A DNA stretch of 64,000 bases from Stenotrophomonas tumulicola. GTDB taxonomy: Bacteria > Pseudomonadota > Gammaproteobacteria > Xanthomonadales > Xanthomonadaceae. How positions within the stretch are numbered: position 1 is the stretch's first letter; the number at the start of each line of letters is the position of its first letter. The notes under the pieces were generated by a model. It had not been told where the DNA came from and did not search any database. It saw only the letters and a list, made by a program, of their open reading frames with translations. Of the stretch, positions 1 through 12,518 are shown piece by piece. The position numbers were made by a program, and so were the translations under genes. Location of the stretch: assembly GCF_014117215.1 (NCBI RefSeq), contig NZ_JACGXS010000007.1:62001-126000 (forward strand), written 5' to 3'.

Positions 1-284
1 TGGTGATCAACGATCCGCAGGGCGGCAAGTATTACGGTGGCCTGGTGTCCGCACCGGTGTTCCACAATGTGATGGAGGGCGCCCTGCGCCTGATGGACGT
101 TCCGCCGGACGATATCCAGTCCTGGTTGGCCGCGCAGGAATCCGGCAAGACCGGTCACTCCGCTTCGGTGTTGCCGACACCGCCGGCTGATGCCGTGCTG
201 CCTGCGGATGCGGCGGCCGAATTCGAGGCCGCGTTGCCCACCGCGCAGGCACCGCCGCGTCCGCAGGCAGGAGGCACGCAATGA
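1..284 (+). CDS. ftsI: FtsI (PBP3), C-terminal end only
   Basis: This is the 3' end of the septal peptidoglycan transpeptidase PBP3, an inner-membrane partner of FtsW in division. The window opens inside the gene, so only about 93 residues are seen. [18 protein letters not shown] matches the end of the transpeptidase domain of class B penicillin-binding proteins; the rest is a Pro/Ala-rich tail. The stop overlaps the murE start (ATGA), the coupling repeated through the cluster. Identification rests on this short motif and on the position just before murE; catalytic motifs lie outside the window. Confidence 0.85.
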   Translation, partial: VINDPQGGKYYGGLVSAPVFHNVMEGALRLMDVPPDDIQSWLAAQESGKTGHSASVLPTPPADAVLPADAAAEFEAALPTAQAPPRPQAGGTQ

Positions 285-1771
285 GCCGGAGCCTGCTGCT
301 GTCCCGATTGCTGCCCGAAGTGGACCTGGCTGGCCACGACACTGCCATTACCGGGCTGGTGATGGACAGCCGCGTGGTGCGTCCGGGCGATGCGTTCGTG
401 GCCATCGCCGGTTTCGGTGCCCATGGGCTGGGCTTCGTCGACCAGGCGCGTGCCGCCGGTGCCGCCGCCATCCTGTTCGAGCCGCCCGCACCGGTTGGGC
501 TGCCTGCACCGGACGACGCCATCGCGGTGCCGGGGCTGCGTGCGCGGATGGGCGCGATGGCCGACCAGTTCCATGCTGCACCGTCCCACGCAATGACCAT
601 GGTCGGTGTCACCGGCACCAACGGCAAGACGTCCACGGTGCAGCTGCTGGCCCAGGCCTGGCACCTGCTTGGCACGCGCAGTGGCAGCATCGGCACGCTG
701 GGCGCTGGTCTTTACGGCGCTGTGCAGCCGACCGGCTTCACCACGCCGTTGGTACTGCAGATGCATGAACTGCTGGCGCAGCTCCGTGACCAGGGCGCGC
801 AGGCGGTGGCGATGGAAGTGAGCTCGCACGCCTTGGACCAGGGTCGCGTGGACGCCGTGCATTACGACGTGGCGGTGTTCACCAACCTCACCCGCGACCA
901 TCTGGATTACCACGGTGACATGGACGCCTATGGTGCTGCCAAGGAACGCCTGTTCCATCGCGATGGGCTGCGGGCATCGGTGGTCAACCTGGACGATGCC
1001 TTCGGCCGCCAGCTGCATGCACGGATTCCAGCCGGCCAACAGGCCGTCGGGGTGAGTTCGCGTGGCGTCGGCGGGGCAAGCGTCCGTGCCCGGGACATCG
1101 TGCTGGATGGTCGTGGCCTGGCCTTCGCGCTGGAGATCGACGGGCAATCGGCAGGCGTGCGCTCGCCGCTGCTGGGGCGTTTCAACGTCGACAACCTGCT
1201 GGTCGTGGCCGGTACCCTGCATGCGCTGGGGCACCCGCTGCCGACCATCGCATCGGTGCTCGGCAAGCTGCAGCCCATCCATGGGCGCATGAACCGACTG
1301 GGCGGGGAGCAGGGACAGCCCACCGTGGTGGTCGACTATGCACATACGCCGGATGCACTCGAACAGGCGTTGTCCAGCCTGCGTGGGCATGTAAGCGGGT
1401 CACTGGCCTGCGTGTTCGGCTGCGGCGGCGAGCGTGATGCCGGCAAGCGGCCGCAGATGGCGGCCATCGCCGAGCGCCTTGCCGACCGCGTGATCGTCAC
1501 CGATGACAACCCGCGCGGGGAAGACGGTGACCGCATCGTCGCCGATATCCTCGCTGGCCTGCGCGATGCCTCCAGCGTGGTGGTACAGCGCGACCGCGCG
1601 CGTGCGATCACGCTGGCCATCGGCGAGGCGGCCCAGGGCGATATCGTGCTGGTCGCCGGCAAGGGCCATGAGCCCTACCAGGAAGTTGCCGGTGTGCGGC
1701 ATGACTTCGATGACACCGTCGTCGCAGCCGCTGCACTGGCGGCGCGGGCCCATGCGGAGGTGAAACCGTGA
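281..1771 (+). CDS. murE: UDP-MurNAc-tripeptide synthetase MurE (meso-DAP adding)
   Basis: Cytoplasmic ATP-dependent ligase that adds meso-diaminopimelate to UDP-MurNAc-dipeptide during peptidoglycan precursor synthesis. The 496-residue product has the usual Mur ligase length. The P-loop [10 protein letters not shown] lies at about residues 108-117. The DNPR motif at about 408-411 marks meso-DAP rather than lysine as substrate. The ATG at 281 overlaps the ftsI stop, and the gene's stop overlaps the murF GTG. Together these indicate one translationally coupled operon. Confidence 0.96.
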   Translation: MSRSLLLSRLLPEVDLAGHDTAITGLVMDSRVVRPGDAFVAIAGFGAHGLGFVDQARAAGAAAILFEPPAPVGLPAPDDAIAVPGLRARMGAMADQFHAAPSHAMTMVGVTGTNGKTSTVQLLAQAWHLLGTRSGSIGTLGAGLYGAVQPTGFTTPLVLQMHELLAQLRDQGAQAVAMEVSSHALDQGRVDAVHYDVAVFTNLTRDHLDYHGDMDAYGAAKERLFHRDGLRASVVNLDDAFGRQLHARIPAGQQAVGVSSRGVGGASVRARDIVLDGRGLAFALEIDGQSAGVRSPLLGRFNVDNLLVVAGTLHALGHPLPTIASVLGKLQPIHGRMNRLGGEQGQPTVVVDYAHTPDALEQALSSLRGHVSGSLACVFGCGGERDAGKRPQMAAIAERLADRVIVTDDNPRGEDGDRIVADILAGLRDASSVVVQRDRARAITLAIGEAAQGDIVLVAGKGHEPYQEVAGVRHDFDDTVVAAAALAARAHAEVKP

Positions 1772-3151
1772 GGCGCACCCTGCTTTCGCTGATTGCGCAC
1801 TGGGCTGGTGGCGAGATCCACGGCGATGACGTGGCCATCGATGCGATCAGCAACGATACCCGTCAGATGGCCGCTGGCAGCCTGTACGTCGCATTGCGCG
1901 GCGAGCGTTTCGATGGACACGACTTTTCCGCCGATGCGCAGGCGCGCGGGGCCAGCGCGCTGCTGGTCGAGCGCCTGCTGCCGCTGGAGCTGCCGCAGGT
2001 GCTGGTCGCCGACAGCGAACTGGCGCTGGCACGCATCGCCGCGGGCATGCAGCGTGGCCGCGCCACCGGCGTGTTCGCCATCACCGGAAGCAACGGCAAG
2101 ACCAGCGTCAAGACGCTGCTGCTGGGCATCCTGCAGCAGCATGCGCGTGCCGCGCACAAGGTGATGTATGCCAACCCGGGCAACCGCAACAACGAGATCG
2201 GCCTGCCGCTGGCGGTGATCGACGCGCCGGAAGATGCTGATTTCGCGATCTATGAAATGGGTGCCGGCAAGCCGGGCGACATTGCCTACCTGACCGACAT
2301 CGTGCGTCCGCGCTGGGCGCTGGTGAACAACATCGCCGCCGCGCACCTGGAACGGATGGGCAGCCTGCAGGGCGTGGCCACCACCAAGGGCGCGATCTAT
2401 GCGGCGCTGCCTGCTGATGGGGTTGCGGTCATCAATGCCGACGACGCCTTTGCCGCGTGGTTCGAACAGCATGTGGTCGGCCGGCCGCCACGTTGCCGGG
2501 TGCTGCGCTTCGGGCTGGAGCACAGTGCCGACGTGTCGGCCTCTGCGATAACGATCGATGCCAGTGGCAGCCACTTCATGCTGCACACGCCGGCCGGCGA
2601 CGCGCAGGCGTCGCTGCCGCTCCCCGGCCGGCACAACATCGGCAATGCACTGGCGGCCACCGCGCTTGCGCTGGCGGCCGGCATTCCGCTGCAGGCCATC
2701 GTTTCGGCGCTGGCGGTGACCGAGCCGGTACCCGGGCGGCAGATCGCCCATCGCCTGCCCAATGGAGCCGTGCTGGTCGACGACAGCTACAACGCCAACC
2801 CCGGGTCGCTGGATGCAGCGATCGGCGCGCTGGCCGGTACCGGCAGCGAAGGCTGGCTGGTGCTGGGTGACATGCGCGAACTGGGGCCCGATGCGGAGGC
2901 GTTGCATGCGCAGGCCGGCCAGCGCGCGCGCCAGGCTGGGCTGAAGCGGCTGTACACCCTGGGCGCCCTGAGCGCGGCGGCATCCGCTGCGTTTGGTGAT
3001 GGCGGCCGACATTTCGCGACCCACGACGCACTGGCGCAGGCACTGCAGGAAGAACTGCATGCCGGCGTGCGTTGTCTGGTCAAAGGTTCCCGTGGCAGTG
3101 CCATGGACAAGATCGTCAAAGCGCTGCTGGCGCGAGGAGAGGAAGCCCCCC

Positions 3152-3162
<11 letters not shown>
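1768..3162 (+). CDS. murF: UDP-MurNAc-tripeptide--D-Ala-D-Ala ligase MurF
   Basis: Cytoplasmic ligase that adds D-Ala-D-Ala to UDP-MurNAc-tripeptide, the last soluble amino acid addition step. The 464-residue protein carries the ATP loop ITGSNGKTS near residue 105 and a C-terminal Mur ligase domain with DDSYNANP. It starts with GTG at 1768, overlapping the murE stop by four bases. Its stop at 3160-3162 lies inside the beginning of mraY (ATG 3152), an 11-base overlap that is larger than the other junctions. It works next to DdlB, encoded downstream, which supplies its dipeptide. Confidence 0.96.
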
Positions 3163-4236
<1,074 letters not shown>

Positions 4237-4237
<1 letters not shown>

Positions 4238-5574
4238 TGAACGACCTGTCCCGCCAGGCAACACGCCTTGAAGCCATCGGAGGCCGCTACGACAAGTGGC
4301 TGCTCGGCGCGATCATCGCGCTGACCGGGCTGGGCGTGGTGATGGTGGCGTCCAGTTCGATCGCCCTGATGAGCAGTCCGTTCTATTACCTCAACCGCCA
4401 TCTGGTGTTCCTGGCCATTGGCGTGGTGCTGGCCTTCGTCGCCATGCGCACCGAGCTGAAGTCGATCGAGCAGTACAACCAGTTGCTGTTGCTGGGCTGC
4501 TTCGCGCTGCTGATCGTGGTGTTCATTCCCGGGCTGGGCAGCAGCGTCAACGGCGCGCGCCGCTGGATCAACCTCGGCATCTCCAAATTCCAGACCGTCG
4601 AAGCGGTGAAAGTGCTCTACATCGTGTGGCTGTCGAGCTACCTGGTGCGTTTCCGCGACGAAGTCAATGCGACCTGGCCGGCGATGCTCAAGCCGCTGGG
4701 GGTTGCCGGTGCGCTGGTGGTGCTGATGCTGCTGCAGCCCGACTTCGGTTCGTCCACGCTGTTGCTGGCGATCACCGCCGGCATGCTGGTGTTGGGCGGG
4801 GTGAACATGCCGCGCATGTCCATGCCGATCATCTTCGGCATGATCGGCATGAGCGCGCTGGCGATCTTCGAGCCCTATCGCATGCGCCGCATCACCTCCT
4901 TCCTCGACCCATGGGCCGACCAGCAGGGTGACGGCTACCAGCTGTCCAACGCGCTGATGGCGGTGGGACGCGGCGAATGGACCGGGGTCGGCCTGGGCAA
5001 TTCGGTGCAGAAGCTGTATTACCTGCCCGAAGCGCATACCGATTTCATCTTCTCGGTGACGGCCGAAGAGCTGGGTTTCCTCGGCACCTGCCTGATCATC
5101 ACCCTGTATGCGCTGCTGGTGGGCCGCACCATGTGGCTGGGCATGCGCTGCGTGGAAATGAAGCGTCACTTCTCCGGCTACATCGCCTTCGGCATCGGCC
5201 TGTGGATCAGCATGCAGAGCTTCGTGTCGATCGGCGTGAACCTGGGCATCCTGCCGACCAAGGGCCTGACCCTGCCGCTGATCTCCTCCGGTGGTTCCAG
5301 CGTGCTGATGACCTGCGTGGCGATGGGCCTGTTGCTGCGGGTGTCGTATGAGCTGGATCGCGCCGAGCGCCGCCAGGCCGTGCGCATGGGCGGACTGGAC
5401 GAGGAGGCGGACGTAGCCGCCGATGCAGCGAAGGCTGCAAGGGCGAGTGCGTCGCCGCGTACTGCCGATGCGGCCACGACAGCAGGATCCGTGGCGACCG
5501 CACCTGCTTCCACCACGCGCGGTACCAGCCGGCTGCAGACCCGCATCGAGCCGACCTTCGGGAGGCTGGGATGA
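4237..5574 (+). CDS. ftsW: Septal peptidoglycan glycosyltransferase FtsW
   Basis: SEDS-family polytopic membrane protein that polymerises septal glycan strands from lipid II together with FtsI. The start at 4237 ([11 protein letters not shown]) overlaps the mraY stop, giving 445 residues; the longer open frame starting within mraY is a shadow. Seen directly are repeated hydrophobic segments, a central [10 protein letters not shown] motif and the [16 protein letters not shown] motif typical of SEDS proteins. From about residue 385 the protein becomes an Ala/Thr-rich cytoplasmic tail. The stop overlaps murG. Confidence 0.95.
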
Positions 5575-6665
5575 ACATGCCTGCTGCCCAGGCTTCGCAG
5601 CGGCCGGTGATGATCCTCGCCGGCGGCACCGGCGGGCACATCTTCCCGGGCCTGGCCGTGGCCAAGGTGCTGCGCGCGCGTGGCATCGCGGTGACCTGGC
5701 TGGGTGCGGCCGGCCAGATGGAAACCCGGCTGGTGCCACAGCACGACGTGCCGATCGACACGCTGGACATCGGCGGGCTGCGTGGCAAGGGCAAGCTGGC
5801 CCTGCTGGGCGCCCCCTGGCGGTTGTTGCGTGCGGTGCGCCAGGCAGGTTTCCTGCTGCGCGACCGCAACCCGCGGGCGGTGATCGCCTTCGGCGGCTAT
5901 GCGTCCGGCCCGGGCGGCCTGGCCGCACGCCTGCATGGCCTGCCATTGCTGGTGCACGAACAGAATCGCGCGCCGGGCATGACCAACCGCTTCCTGGCAC
6001 GTTTCGCCCAGCGCGTGCTGACCGGCTTCCCGGGCAGCTTCGCCACGCGCGAGGAAGCCGTAGGCAATCCGGTGCGCGCGGAGATCGCCGCGATTGCTGC
6101 CCCGGAACTGCGCTTCGCCGATCGCCGTGGTGCACTGCGCGTGCTGGTGGTCGGTGGCAGCCAGGGCGCACGCGCGCTCAACAGCGCCGTGCCCCAGGCC
6201 GTGGCGGCGTTGGCTGGGCAGCATGCCGTGCAGGTGCGCCACCAGAGCGGTGAGAAGATGCATGCCGAAGCCGTCGAAGCCTACGCCAAGGCCGGCGTCG
6301 ACGCAGAGATCACTCCCTTCATCGCCGACATGGCCGAGGCCTTCGCCTGGGCCGACCTGGTGGTCTGCCGCTCCGGCGCGTCCACCCTGGCCGAGCTCTG
6401 CGCCGCTGGCGTCGGCAGCGTGCTGGTGCCGTTCCCTGCCGCCGTGGACGATCACCAGACGCGCAACGCCGAGTACCTGGTGGAGCGCGATGCCGCGGTC
6501 CTGCTGAAGCAGGGCGACACGTTGGTGTCCGGACTCACCGCACTGCTTGGCGAACTGTCCGCGGATCCCGCCCGCCGCATGCAGATGGCGCAGGCCGCGC
6601 GTGCGCTGGCCAAAGTCGACGCGGCAGAACGTATCGCCGATATCATCCTCGAGGAAGCTGTATGA
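5571..6665 (+). CDS. murG: Lipid II synthase MurG
   Basis: Peripheral membrane glycosyltransferase (GT28) that adds GlcNAc to lipid I on the cytoplasmic face, making lipid II. The 364-residue protein begins [10 protein letters not shown], with the [14 protein letters not shown] glycine loop from about residue 18, HEQNRAPG near 129 and GGSQGA near 194, all MurG hallmarks. The ATG overlaps the ftsW stop. The stop TGA at 6663-6665 overlaps not murC but a 16-codon mini-ORF that bridges to it. Confidence 0.96.
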   Translation: MNMPAAQASQRPVMILAGGTGGHIFPGLAVAKVLRARGIAVTWLGAAGQMETRLVPQHDVPIDTLDIGGLRGKGKLALLGAPWRLLRAVRQAGFLLRDRNPRAVIAFGGYASGPGGLAARLHGLPLLVHEQNRAPGMTNRFLARFAQRVLTGFPGSFATREEAVGNPVRAEIAAIAAPELRFADRRGALRVLVVGGSQGARALNSAVPQAVAALAGQHAVQVRHQSGEKMHAEAVEAYAKAGVDAEITPFIADMAEAFAWADLVVCRSGASTLAELCAAGVGSVLVPFPAAVDDHQTRNAEYLVERDAAVLLKQGDTLVSGLTALLGELSADPARRMQMAQAARALAKVDAAERIADIILEEAV

Positions 6666-6712
6666 AGAATGTGCTGCGCCACCGCGCCGTCACCACGCGA
6701 GGTCGCGCATGA
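6662..6712 (+). CDS. Possible 16-aa coupling mini-ORF between murG and murC
   Basis: A 16-codon reading frame ([16 protein letters not shown]) fills the murG-murC gap exactly. Its ATG overlaps the murG stop (ATGA at 6662-6665) and its TGA overlaps the murC start (ATGA at 6709-6712). A GAGGAAG ribosome-binding-like sequence sits six bases upstream of its ATG, and another GAGG inside it serves murC. Nothing suggests a conserved protein. The simplest inference is that translating it carries ribosomes from murG to murC; it may also be coincidence. Confidence 0.35.
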   Translation: MKNVLRHRAVTTRGRA

Positions 6713-8145
6713 TCCGCCGCCTGCACGACACCAACGACCTGGTGCGCGCGTTCCCGCGCGTGCATTTCGTTGGCATCGGCGGCACCGGCATGAGCGGCAT
6801 CGCCGAAGTGATGCTGACGCTGGGCTATGAGGTTTCCGGATCGGACAACGCCGACAACGCGGCGACGCGTCGCCTGGCTGGGCTGGGTGCCCGGATCATG
6901 CGCGGCCACTCGGCCGCCAACGTGCTCGGCACCGACTGCGTGGTGGTGTCCAGCGCCATCCGCGAAGACAATCCCGAACTGATGGAAGCGCGCAGCCAGC
7001 GCATTCCGATCATGCCGCGTGCGGCGATGCTGGCCGAGCTGATGCGCTTCCGCCGCGGCATCGCCGTGGCCGGTACGCATGGCAAGACCACCACCACCAG
7101 CCTGACGGCAGCCGTGCTCAGTGAAGGCGGGCTGGACCCGACCTTCGTGATCGGTGGCCAACTGCTGGCTGCCGGCGCCAATGCCAAGCTCGGCAGCGGC
7201 CAGTGGCTGGTGGCCGAGGCCGACGAAAGCGATGGCAGCTTCCTGCGCCTGAACCCGCTGATGTCGATCATCACCAACATCGACGCCGACCATCTTGAAA
7301 ACTACGGCAACGATTTCGCCCGCGTGCAGGCCGCCTTCGCCGAGTTCCTGCAGCGGCTGCCCTTCTACGGCCTGGCGGTGCTGTGCATCGACGATCCGGA
7401 GGTGGCTGCGCTGGCCGCCCGGACCCCGCGCCATGTGATGAGCTACGGGCTCAGCGACCATGCCGACGTGCGGGCCGAGAACGTGGTGCAGGAAGGGGCG
7501 CGGATGCGCTTCACCCTGCGCCTGCCGCAGGGCACCAGCCAGGAAGTGGTGCTGGCGCTGCCGGGCACCCACAACGTACTCAACGCATTGGCCGCCGCGG
7601 CGGTGGGTTGGCAACTGGGCGTGGCGCCGGACGCGATCGCGCGTGCGCTGCAGGAGTTCGCCGGCGTGGGACGTCGCTTCAACGACCTGGGCGAAGTGAC
7701 CATCGCCAATGGCGCCACGGTGCGCCTGATCGATGACTACGGCCATCACCCGAGCGAACTGGAGGCGGTATTTGCTGCTGCCCGGGGCGGTTGGGGCGAC
7801 AGGCGCCTGGTGGTGGCATTCCAGCCGCACCGCTACAGCCGCACCCGCGACCAGTTCGACAAATTCGCAGCGGTGCTGTCCAGTGTCGACGCGCTGGTGC
7901 TGAGCGAGGTATATCCGGCCGGTGAAGAGCCCATCGCCGGTGCGGATTCGGAGGCCCTGGCGCGCGCCATCCGTGCACGCGGCCGCGGCGAACCCGTCGT
8001 GGTCGGCAAGGCAGTCGAACTGGCGCACGTGCTGCCGGACGTACTGCAGGACGGCGACCTGCTGCTGATGATGGGGGCCGGTGATATCGGTGCCGTCGCC
8101 CAGCAGATCGCCACCGACGGCTTCAGCATGGGGGGCGGGCAATGA
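6709..8145 (+). CDS. murC: UDP-N-acetylmuramate--L-alanine ligase MurC
   Basis: Cytoplasmic ATP-dependent ligase that adds the first residue, L-alanine, to UDP-MurNAc. The start at 6709 ([10 protein letters not shown]) is chosen because it has a GAGG six bases upstream and gives 478 residues, the family length; the open frame extends upstream into murG. Motifs include the N-terminal [18 protein letters not shown]-binding loop and the ATP loop [12 protein letters not shown] near residue 121. The stop overlaps ddlB (ATGA). Confidence 0.96.
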   Translation: MIRRLHDTNDLVRAFPRVHFVGIGGTGMSGIAEVMLTLGYEVSGSDNADNAATRRLAGLGARIMRGHSAANVLGTDCVVVSSAIREDNPELMEARSQRIPIMPRAAMLAELMRFRRGIAVAGTHGKTTTTSLTAAVLSEGGLDPTFVIGGQLLAAGANAKLGSGQWLVAEADESDGSFLRLNPLMSIITNIDADHLENYGNDFARVQAAFAEFLQRLPFYGLAVLCIDDPEVAALAARTPRHVMSYGLSDHADVRAENVVQEGARMRFTLRLPQGTSQEVVLALPGTHNVLNALAAAAVGWQLGVAPDAIARALQEFAGVGRRFNDLGEVTIANGATVRLIDDYGHHPSELEAVFAAARGGWGDRRLVVAFQPHRYSRTRDQFDKFAAVLSSVDALVLSEVYPAGEEPIAGADSEALARAIRARGRGEPVVVGKAVELAHVLPDVLQDGDLLLMMGAGDIGAVAQQIATDGFSMGGGQ

Positions 8146-9104
8146 GTGACTTCGCTTTCCCGGCGTTGCGAGGCACCGATCCGGCCGTTTTCGGACGCGT
8201 CGCGGTGCTGCTGGGCGGTACCTCCAGCGAACGCGAGGTATCGCTGGATTCCGGCCGCAACGTGCTCGAAGCGCTGCAGGCGCGTGGCGTCGACGCCTTC
8301 GCCATCGACGGCATCCCGGCACTGGCCAGGGCGCTGGTCGCCGGCGAGGTCGATCGCGTGTTCAACATCCTCCACGGCCACAACGGCGGTGGCGAGGACG
8401 GCATCGTGCAGGGGCTGATGGAGGCGTTCGGCGTCCCGTATACCGGTTCGAACGTACTGGGCTCGGCGCTGAGCATGGACAAGATCCGCACCAAGCAGGT
8501 GTGGCTGTCGCTGGGCCTGCCGACCCCGCAGTACCGCAAGGTCACGGCAGGGGACGTACATGCCAATGCCGCCGAGATCGGCCTGCCGGTGGTGGTGAAG
8601 CCGGCCAATGAAGGTTCCAGCGTAGGCATCAGCCGCGTATTCGATGACTCCGGCCTGGATGACGCGGTGGCGTTGGCCACCCGCTACGACGGCCAGTTGC
8701 TGATGGAACAGATGGTGGTCGGCGACGAGCTGACCGTCGGCATCCTGGGCGACGTGGCGCTCCCGTCGATCCGCATCGTGCCCAAGGGCCAGTGGTACGA
8801 CTACGACGCAAAGTACATCGCCGACGACACCCAGTACCTGTGCCCGGGCCTGGATGGCGCGGACGAGGACGAAATCCGCCGCATCGCGCTGGCTGCATTC
8901 CATGCCGCCGGTTGCCGGGGATGGGGCCGCGTCGACGTGATGCGCGACCGCGAAAGTGGCCGCTTCTTCCTGCTGGAGGTGAACACCGCGCCCGGCATGA
9001 CCAGCCATTCGCTGGTGCCGAAGGCGGCCGGCCAGGCGGGCATCGGCTTTGAAGAGCTGGTGTGGCGCGTGCTGGAACAGACCCTGGAGGCATCGCACGC
9101 ATGA
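8142..9104 (+). CDS. ddlB: D-alanine--D-alanine ligase
   Basis: ATP-grasp ligase that makes the D-Ala-D-Ala dipeptide used by MurF. The 320 residues include [16 protein letters not shown] at the N-terminus, the substrate loop [13 protein letters not shown]-grasp strands around [13 protein letters not shown] and the metal-binding end [11 protein letters not shown]. Called ddlB by its dcw position; ddlA and ddlB encode equivalent enzymes. It overlaps both murC and ftsQ by four bases. Confidence 0.95.
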   Translation: MSDFAFPALRGTDPAVFGRVAVLLGGTSSEREVSLDSGRNVLEALQARGVDAFAIDGIPALARALVAGEVDRVFNILHGHNGGGEDGIVQGLMEAFGVPYTGSNVLGSALSMDKIRTKQVWLSLGLPTPQYRKVTAGDVHANAAEIGLPVVVKPANEGSSVGISRVFDDSGLDDAVALATRYDGQLLMEQMVVGDELTVGILGDVALPSIRIVPKGQWYDYDAKYIADDTQYLCPGLDGADEDEIRRIALAAFHAAGCRGWGRVDVMRDRESGRFFLLEVNTAPGMTSHSLVPKAAGQAGIGFEELVWRVLEQTLEASHA

Positions 9105-9832
9105 ACGCGGTGCTGCGCATCTTCGTCTGGCTGTTGGCCCTGTCGGTGGTGGCGCTGCCGGTCGTGGCCGTGCTCAACGGCTGGGTCGGCGCCGAGCGCT
9201 GGCCGCTGGCGAAGCTGCGCGTGCACGGTGAGTTCAAGCGCGTGCCTGCCGAACAACTGCAGAAGGTACTGCTGCCGTATGCGCACGCCGGTTTCTTCGC
9301 GGTCAGGCTGCAGGATGCCCAGGACAGCATCGAGCGCCTGCCATGGGTGGAAAGCGCGCGCGTGCGCAAGCAATGGCCGGACGTGCTGGAAGTGACCCTG
9401 GTCGAACACAAGCCGTTCGCACGCTGGGGCAGCGACCGCCTGTTGTCAGAGCAGGGCAAGCTGTTCCCCACGCCGAAGAAGCTGGCCGACCTGCAGTTGC
9501 CGGAGCTGGATGGCCCGGACAGCCAGACCGAAGAAGTAGTGGCCCTGTACAACGATGCCCGCGCACTGTTCGCACCGGCCGGGCTGGACGTTTCCCGGCT
9601 CAGCATGGACGCGCGCGGCAGCTGGTCGCTGCTGCTCAGCAATGGCACCGAAGTCGTGGTCGGTCGTGATGACGCCCGCTCACGCCTGCAGCGCTATGTG
9701 CGCGTGTTGCCGCAGTTGGCCAGCCAGGCTGCGCCGATCGAACGCGCCGACCTCCGATACACCAATGGTTTCACCCTCAGTTGGGGCAAGCCGCCGGCCG
9801 ACGCGCCGAAGAACACGCAGGAAAGGACATGA
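9101..9832 (+). CDS. ftsQ: Cell division protein FtsQ
   Basis: Bitopic inner-membrane divisome protein that holds FtsB/FtsL and links early and late division proteins. The 243-residue product has a short cytoplasmic start, one transmembrane segment (about residues 5-27) and a periplasmic POTRA domain ([19 protein letters not shown]), followed by the FtsQ beta domain. The start at 9101 overlaps the ddlB stop; the stop overlaps the ftsA ATG. Confidence 0.94.
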   Translation: MNAVLRIFVWLLALSVVALPVVAVLNGWVGAERWPLAKLRVHGEFKRVPAEQLQKVLLPYAHAGFFAVRLQDAQDSIERLPWVESARVRKQWPDVLEVTLVEHKPFARWGSDRLLSEQGKLFPTPKKLADLQLPELDGPDSQTEEVVALYNDARALFAPAGLDVSRLSMDARGSWSLLLSNGTEVVVGRDDARSRLQRYVRVLPQLASQAAPIERADLRYTNGFTLSWGKPPADAPKNTQERT

Positions 9833-11064
9833 ATCGCAAGGGTGATAAATCGCTGATCGTCGGCCTGGACATCGGCACCTCCAAGGTGGTGGCGCTGGTG
9901 GGCGAGTATTCGCCGGGCAATCCCATCGAGGTGATCGGGATCGGCTCGCATGAGTCACGCGGCCTCAAGCGTGGCGTGGTCGTGGACATCGAATCGACCG
10001 TGCAGTCGATCCAGCGCGCGGTAGAGGAAGCCGAGCTGATGGCCGGCTGCGAGATCCGCTCGGTGTATGCCTCGATCTCCGGCAACCACGTGCAGTGCAA
10101 GAACTCGCCGGGCATCGTGCCGATCCGCGACGGGGAAGTGACCTGGGGCGACCTGGATCGCGTGCTCGACGCGGCCAAGGCGGTGGCGATCCCGGCCGAC
10201 CAGAAGATCCTGCATGCGATCCCGCGTGAGTACGTGCTGGACGATTCACAGGAAGGCATCCGCAACCCGGTCGGCATGACCGGCGTGCGCCTGGAGGTGC
10301 ACGCGCACCTGGTGGTGTGCGCGCAATCGGCGGCGGCCAACATCAGCAAGTGCGTGCAGCGCTGCGGGCTGGTGGTGGATGACCTGGTGCTGTCCTCGCT
10401 GGCCTCCAGCGTGGCGGTGCTGACCGCCGACGAGCGCGAACTGGGCGTGGTGCTGGTGGACATGGGCGCAGGCACCACTGATATCGCGGTATTCGTGCAG
10501 GGTGCGATCTGCCATACGGCCTCGCTGCCGATCGCCGGCGACCATGTCACCAATGACATCGCGCACATGCTGCGCACGCCGACCCCGGAAGCCGAGCAGA
10601 TCAAGGTGCGCTATGCCTGCGCGCTGGCCCAGCTGGCCACGGCCGAGGAGAGCATCCAGGTGCCGAGCGTCGGCGACCGGCCACCGCGTCGCATGCCGCG
10701 CCACGCCCTGGCGCAGGCGGTGCAGGGCCGTTACGAGGAAATCTTCGAGATGGTGCAGGCCGAACTGCGCCGCTCCGGTTTCGAGGAGCTGGTGCGCGCC
10801 GGCATGGTGCTCACCGGCGGTGCTTCCAAGATGGAAGGCGTGGTCGAACTGGCCGAGGAAATGCTGCAGATGCCGGTCCGCATCGGTATCCCGCAGCACG
10901 TCACCGGGCTGGGCGAAGTGGTGGGCAATCCGGTGCATGCCACCGGCGTAGGGCTGCTGCTGATGGGCAGCCAGATCGAGCATCCGCGTCGGCCCTCGCT
11001 GCCGACCGGGCGCGCCGGCAGCATGTTCAAAAAGCTGAAGACCTGGTTCCGAGGCGAATTCTGA
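9829..11064 (+). CDS. ftsA: Cell division protein FtsA
   Basis: Actin-like ATPase that tethers FtsZ to the membrane and recruits later divisome proteins. The 411-residue product starts [19 protein letters not shown], with actin-fold phosphate loops there and at [12 protein letters not shown], and TGGASKMEG near the end. The C-terminal [13 protein letters not shown] is the expected amphipathic membrane-targeting helix. The ATG at 9829 overlaps the ftsQ stop. Unlike upstream junctions, a 212-bp gap separates it from ftsZ. Confidence 0.96.
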   Translation: MNRKGDKSLIVGLDIGTSKVVALVGEYSPGNPIEVIGIGSHESRGLKRGVVVDIESTVQSIQRAVEEAELMAGCEIRSVYASISGNHVQCKNSPGIVPIRDGEVTWGDLDRVLDAAKAVAIPADQKILHAIPREYVLDDSQEGIRNPVGMTGVRLEVHAHLVVCAQSAAANISKCVQRCGLVVDDLVLSSLASSVAVLTADERELGVVLVDMGAGTTDIAVFVQGAICHTASLPIAGDHVTNDIAHMLRTPTPEAEQIKVRYACALAQLATAEESIQVPSVGDRPPRRMPRHALAQAVQGRYEEIFEMVQAELRRSGFEELVRAGMVLTGGASKMEGVVELAEEMLQMPVRIGIPQHVTGLGEVVGNPVHATGVGLLLMGSQIEHPRRPSLPTGRAGSMFKKLKTWFRGEF

Positions 11065-11069
11065 CCGCG

Positions 11070-11092
11070 GTAGCGCCGAGCCATGCTCGGCG
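11070..11092 (+). repeat. GTAG-type REP (SMAG) palindrome
   Basis: GTAG followed by an 8-bp perfect stem (CGCCGAGC/GCTCGGCG) with loop CAT, six bases after the ftsA stop. This is the canonical form of the GTAG repeat family known from Stenotrophomonas. Its hairpin could protect the upstream mRNA or trim ftsA-ftsZ transcripts; that role is inferred. Confidence 0.85.
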
Positions 11093-11096
11093 GCAT

Positions 11097-11209
11097 GGAA
11101 CGGCGACACGCACACCGCAACAGACAACAAGCAGCAAACAACAAGCAACAAGCAGCAAGCAACAGGCAACACATCGCAACAACAAACCAAAACAGCCGCG
11201 ACGGCGGCA
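11097..11209 (+). repeat. U-free CAA/CAG-rich leader repeat upstream of ftsZ
   Basis: Low-complexity tract made of variants of CAACAAGCAGCAA. The plus strand has no T from 11097 to 11173 and, after one T at 11174, none again to 11209. The RNA would be essentially unstructured and rich in ARN triplets. No -10-like box can exist in it, so ftsZ promoters must lie in or before ftsA or after 11209. Inferred roles are a ribosome standby site or RNA-chaperone binding. Confidence 0.7.
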
Positions 11210-11276
11210 TGCAGCGGAAGGCAGGACGCCTCTCCCACCCATGCCAAAGGAAGCGGATACAACCGAGGACACGGAC

Positions 11277-12518
11277 ATGGCGCATTTTGAATTGATTGAA
11301 AAGATGGCACCCAATGCGGTGATCAAGGTCGTTGGCGTGGGCGGTGGCGGCGGTAACGCCGTGGCGCACATGGTCAACTCAGCGGTGGACGGGGTGGAGT
11401 TCATCACCGCCAACACCGACTCGCAGGCCATCCAGAACTGCGGTGCGAAGCTGCAGCTGCAACTGGGTACCAATGTGACCAAGGGCCTGGGCGCAGGCGC
11501 GAACCCGGAAGTGGGCCGCCAGGCCGCACTGGAAGATCGCGAACGCATCATGGACGCCCTGCAGGGCGCTGACATGGTGTTCATCACCGCCGGCATGGGC
11601 GGTGGCACCGGCACTGGTGCCGCACCGGTAGTGGCGCAGCTGGCCAAGGAAATGGGCATCCTGACCGTCGCGGTGGTCACCAAGCCGTTCCCGTTCGAAG
11701 GCCGTCGCCGCATGCAGGTGGCGCTGAAGGGCATCGAAGAGCTGAGCCAGCACTGCGACTCGCTGATCACCATCCCCAACGAGAAGCTGATCACCGTGCT
11801 GGGCCGCAACGCGACCATGATCCAGGCCTTCCGCGCTGCCAACGACGTGCTGCAGGGCGCCGTGCAGGGCATCGCCGACCTGATCGTGCGTCCGGGCCTG
11901 ATCAACGTCGACTTCGCCGACGTGCGCACCGTCATGTCCGAAATGGGCCTGGCGATGATGGGTACCGGCACTGCCCGCGGCGACGACCGTGCGCAGGCCG
12001 CCGCCGAATCGGCGATCCAGAACCCGCTGCTGGACGATGTGAACCTGGCAGGTGCCAATGGCATCCTGGTCAACATCACCGCCGGTGCGGACTTCACCAT
12101 GGCCGAGTTCGACGAGATCGGCCGTACCATCGATGGCTTCGCTTCCGAAGATGCCACCGTGGTCGTGGGTACCGTGCTGGACCCGGACATGCAGGACGAA
12201 GTGCGTGTCACCGTGGTCGCCACCGGCCTCAACCGTGTCGCCGCCGGCAAGGGCCAGCGCCCGGGCGAGCGTGCGCCGATCAAGCTGGTACGCAATGCCA
12301 CCACCGGCCAGCCGGAATTCTCCGATTTCGACAATGGCGGTGATGCCGTGTCCAAGGCGGTAGGTGGCGTCGGCCTGGGCCTGCGCCGTGCCAGCAGCGA
12401 CAGCGTGGCGGCCTCCTCGCCGGCCGCGTCCGCCCCGGCCTCCGGTGCCACGGCGACGGCTGAACTGCCCAACGATTACCTGGACATCCCGGCGTTCCTG
12501 CGCCGCCAGGCGGACTGA
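11277..12518 (+). CDS. ftsZ: Cell division protein FtsZ
   Basis: Tubulin-like GTPase that forms the Z-ring. The start at 11277 ([20 protein letters not shown]) gives 413 residues; a 12-codon in-frame extension to 11241 lacks support. The GTP signature [10 protein letters not shown] lies near residue 108. A variable linker follows residue 340, and the protein ends in the conserved tail [11 protein letters not shown] that binds FtsA and ZipA. The Shine-Dalgarno sequence is weak (GAGGACACGGAC), which makes the unusual leader upstream more notable. Confidence 0.97.
   Translation: MAHFELIEKMAPNAVIKVVGVGGGGGNAVAHMVNSAVDGVEFITANTDSQAIQNCGAKLQLQLGTNVTKGLGAGANPEVGRQAALEDRERIMDALQGADMVFITAGMGGGTGTGAAPVVAQLAKEMGILTVAVVTKPFPFEGRRRMQVALKGIEELSQHCDSLITIPNEKLITVLGRNATMIQAFRAANDVLQGAVQGIADLIVRPGLINVDFADVRTVMSEMGLAMMGTGTARGDDRAQAAAESAIQNPLLDDVNLAGANGILVNITAGADFTMAEFDEIGRTIDGFASEDATVVVGTVLDPDMQDEVRVTVVATGLNRVAAGKGQRPGERAPIKLVRNATTGQPEFSDFDNGGDAVSKAVGGVGLGLRRASSDSVAASSPAASAPASGATATAELPNDYLDIPAFLRRQAD

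Noticed and set aside
11113..11173. CAA-rich repeats considered as a CRISPR-like or phase-variation array
   Set aside because: Units are short, imperfect and have no spacers, and no cas genes are near. They are out of the coding region, so length changes would not switch a reading frame.
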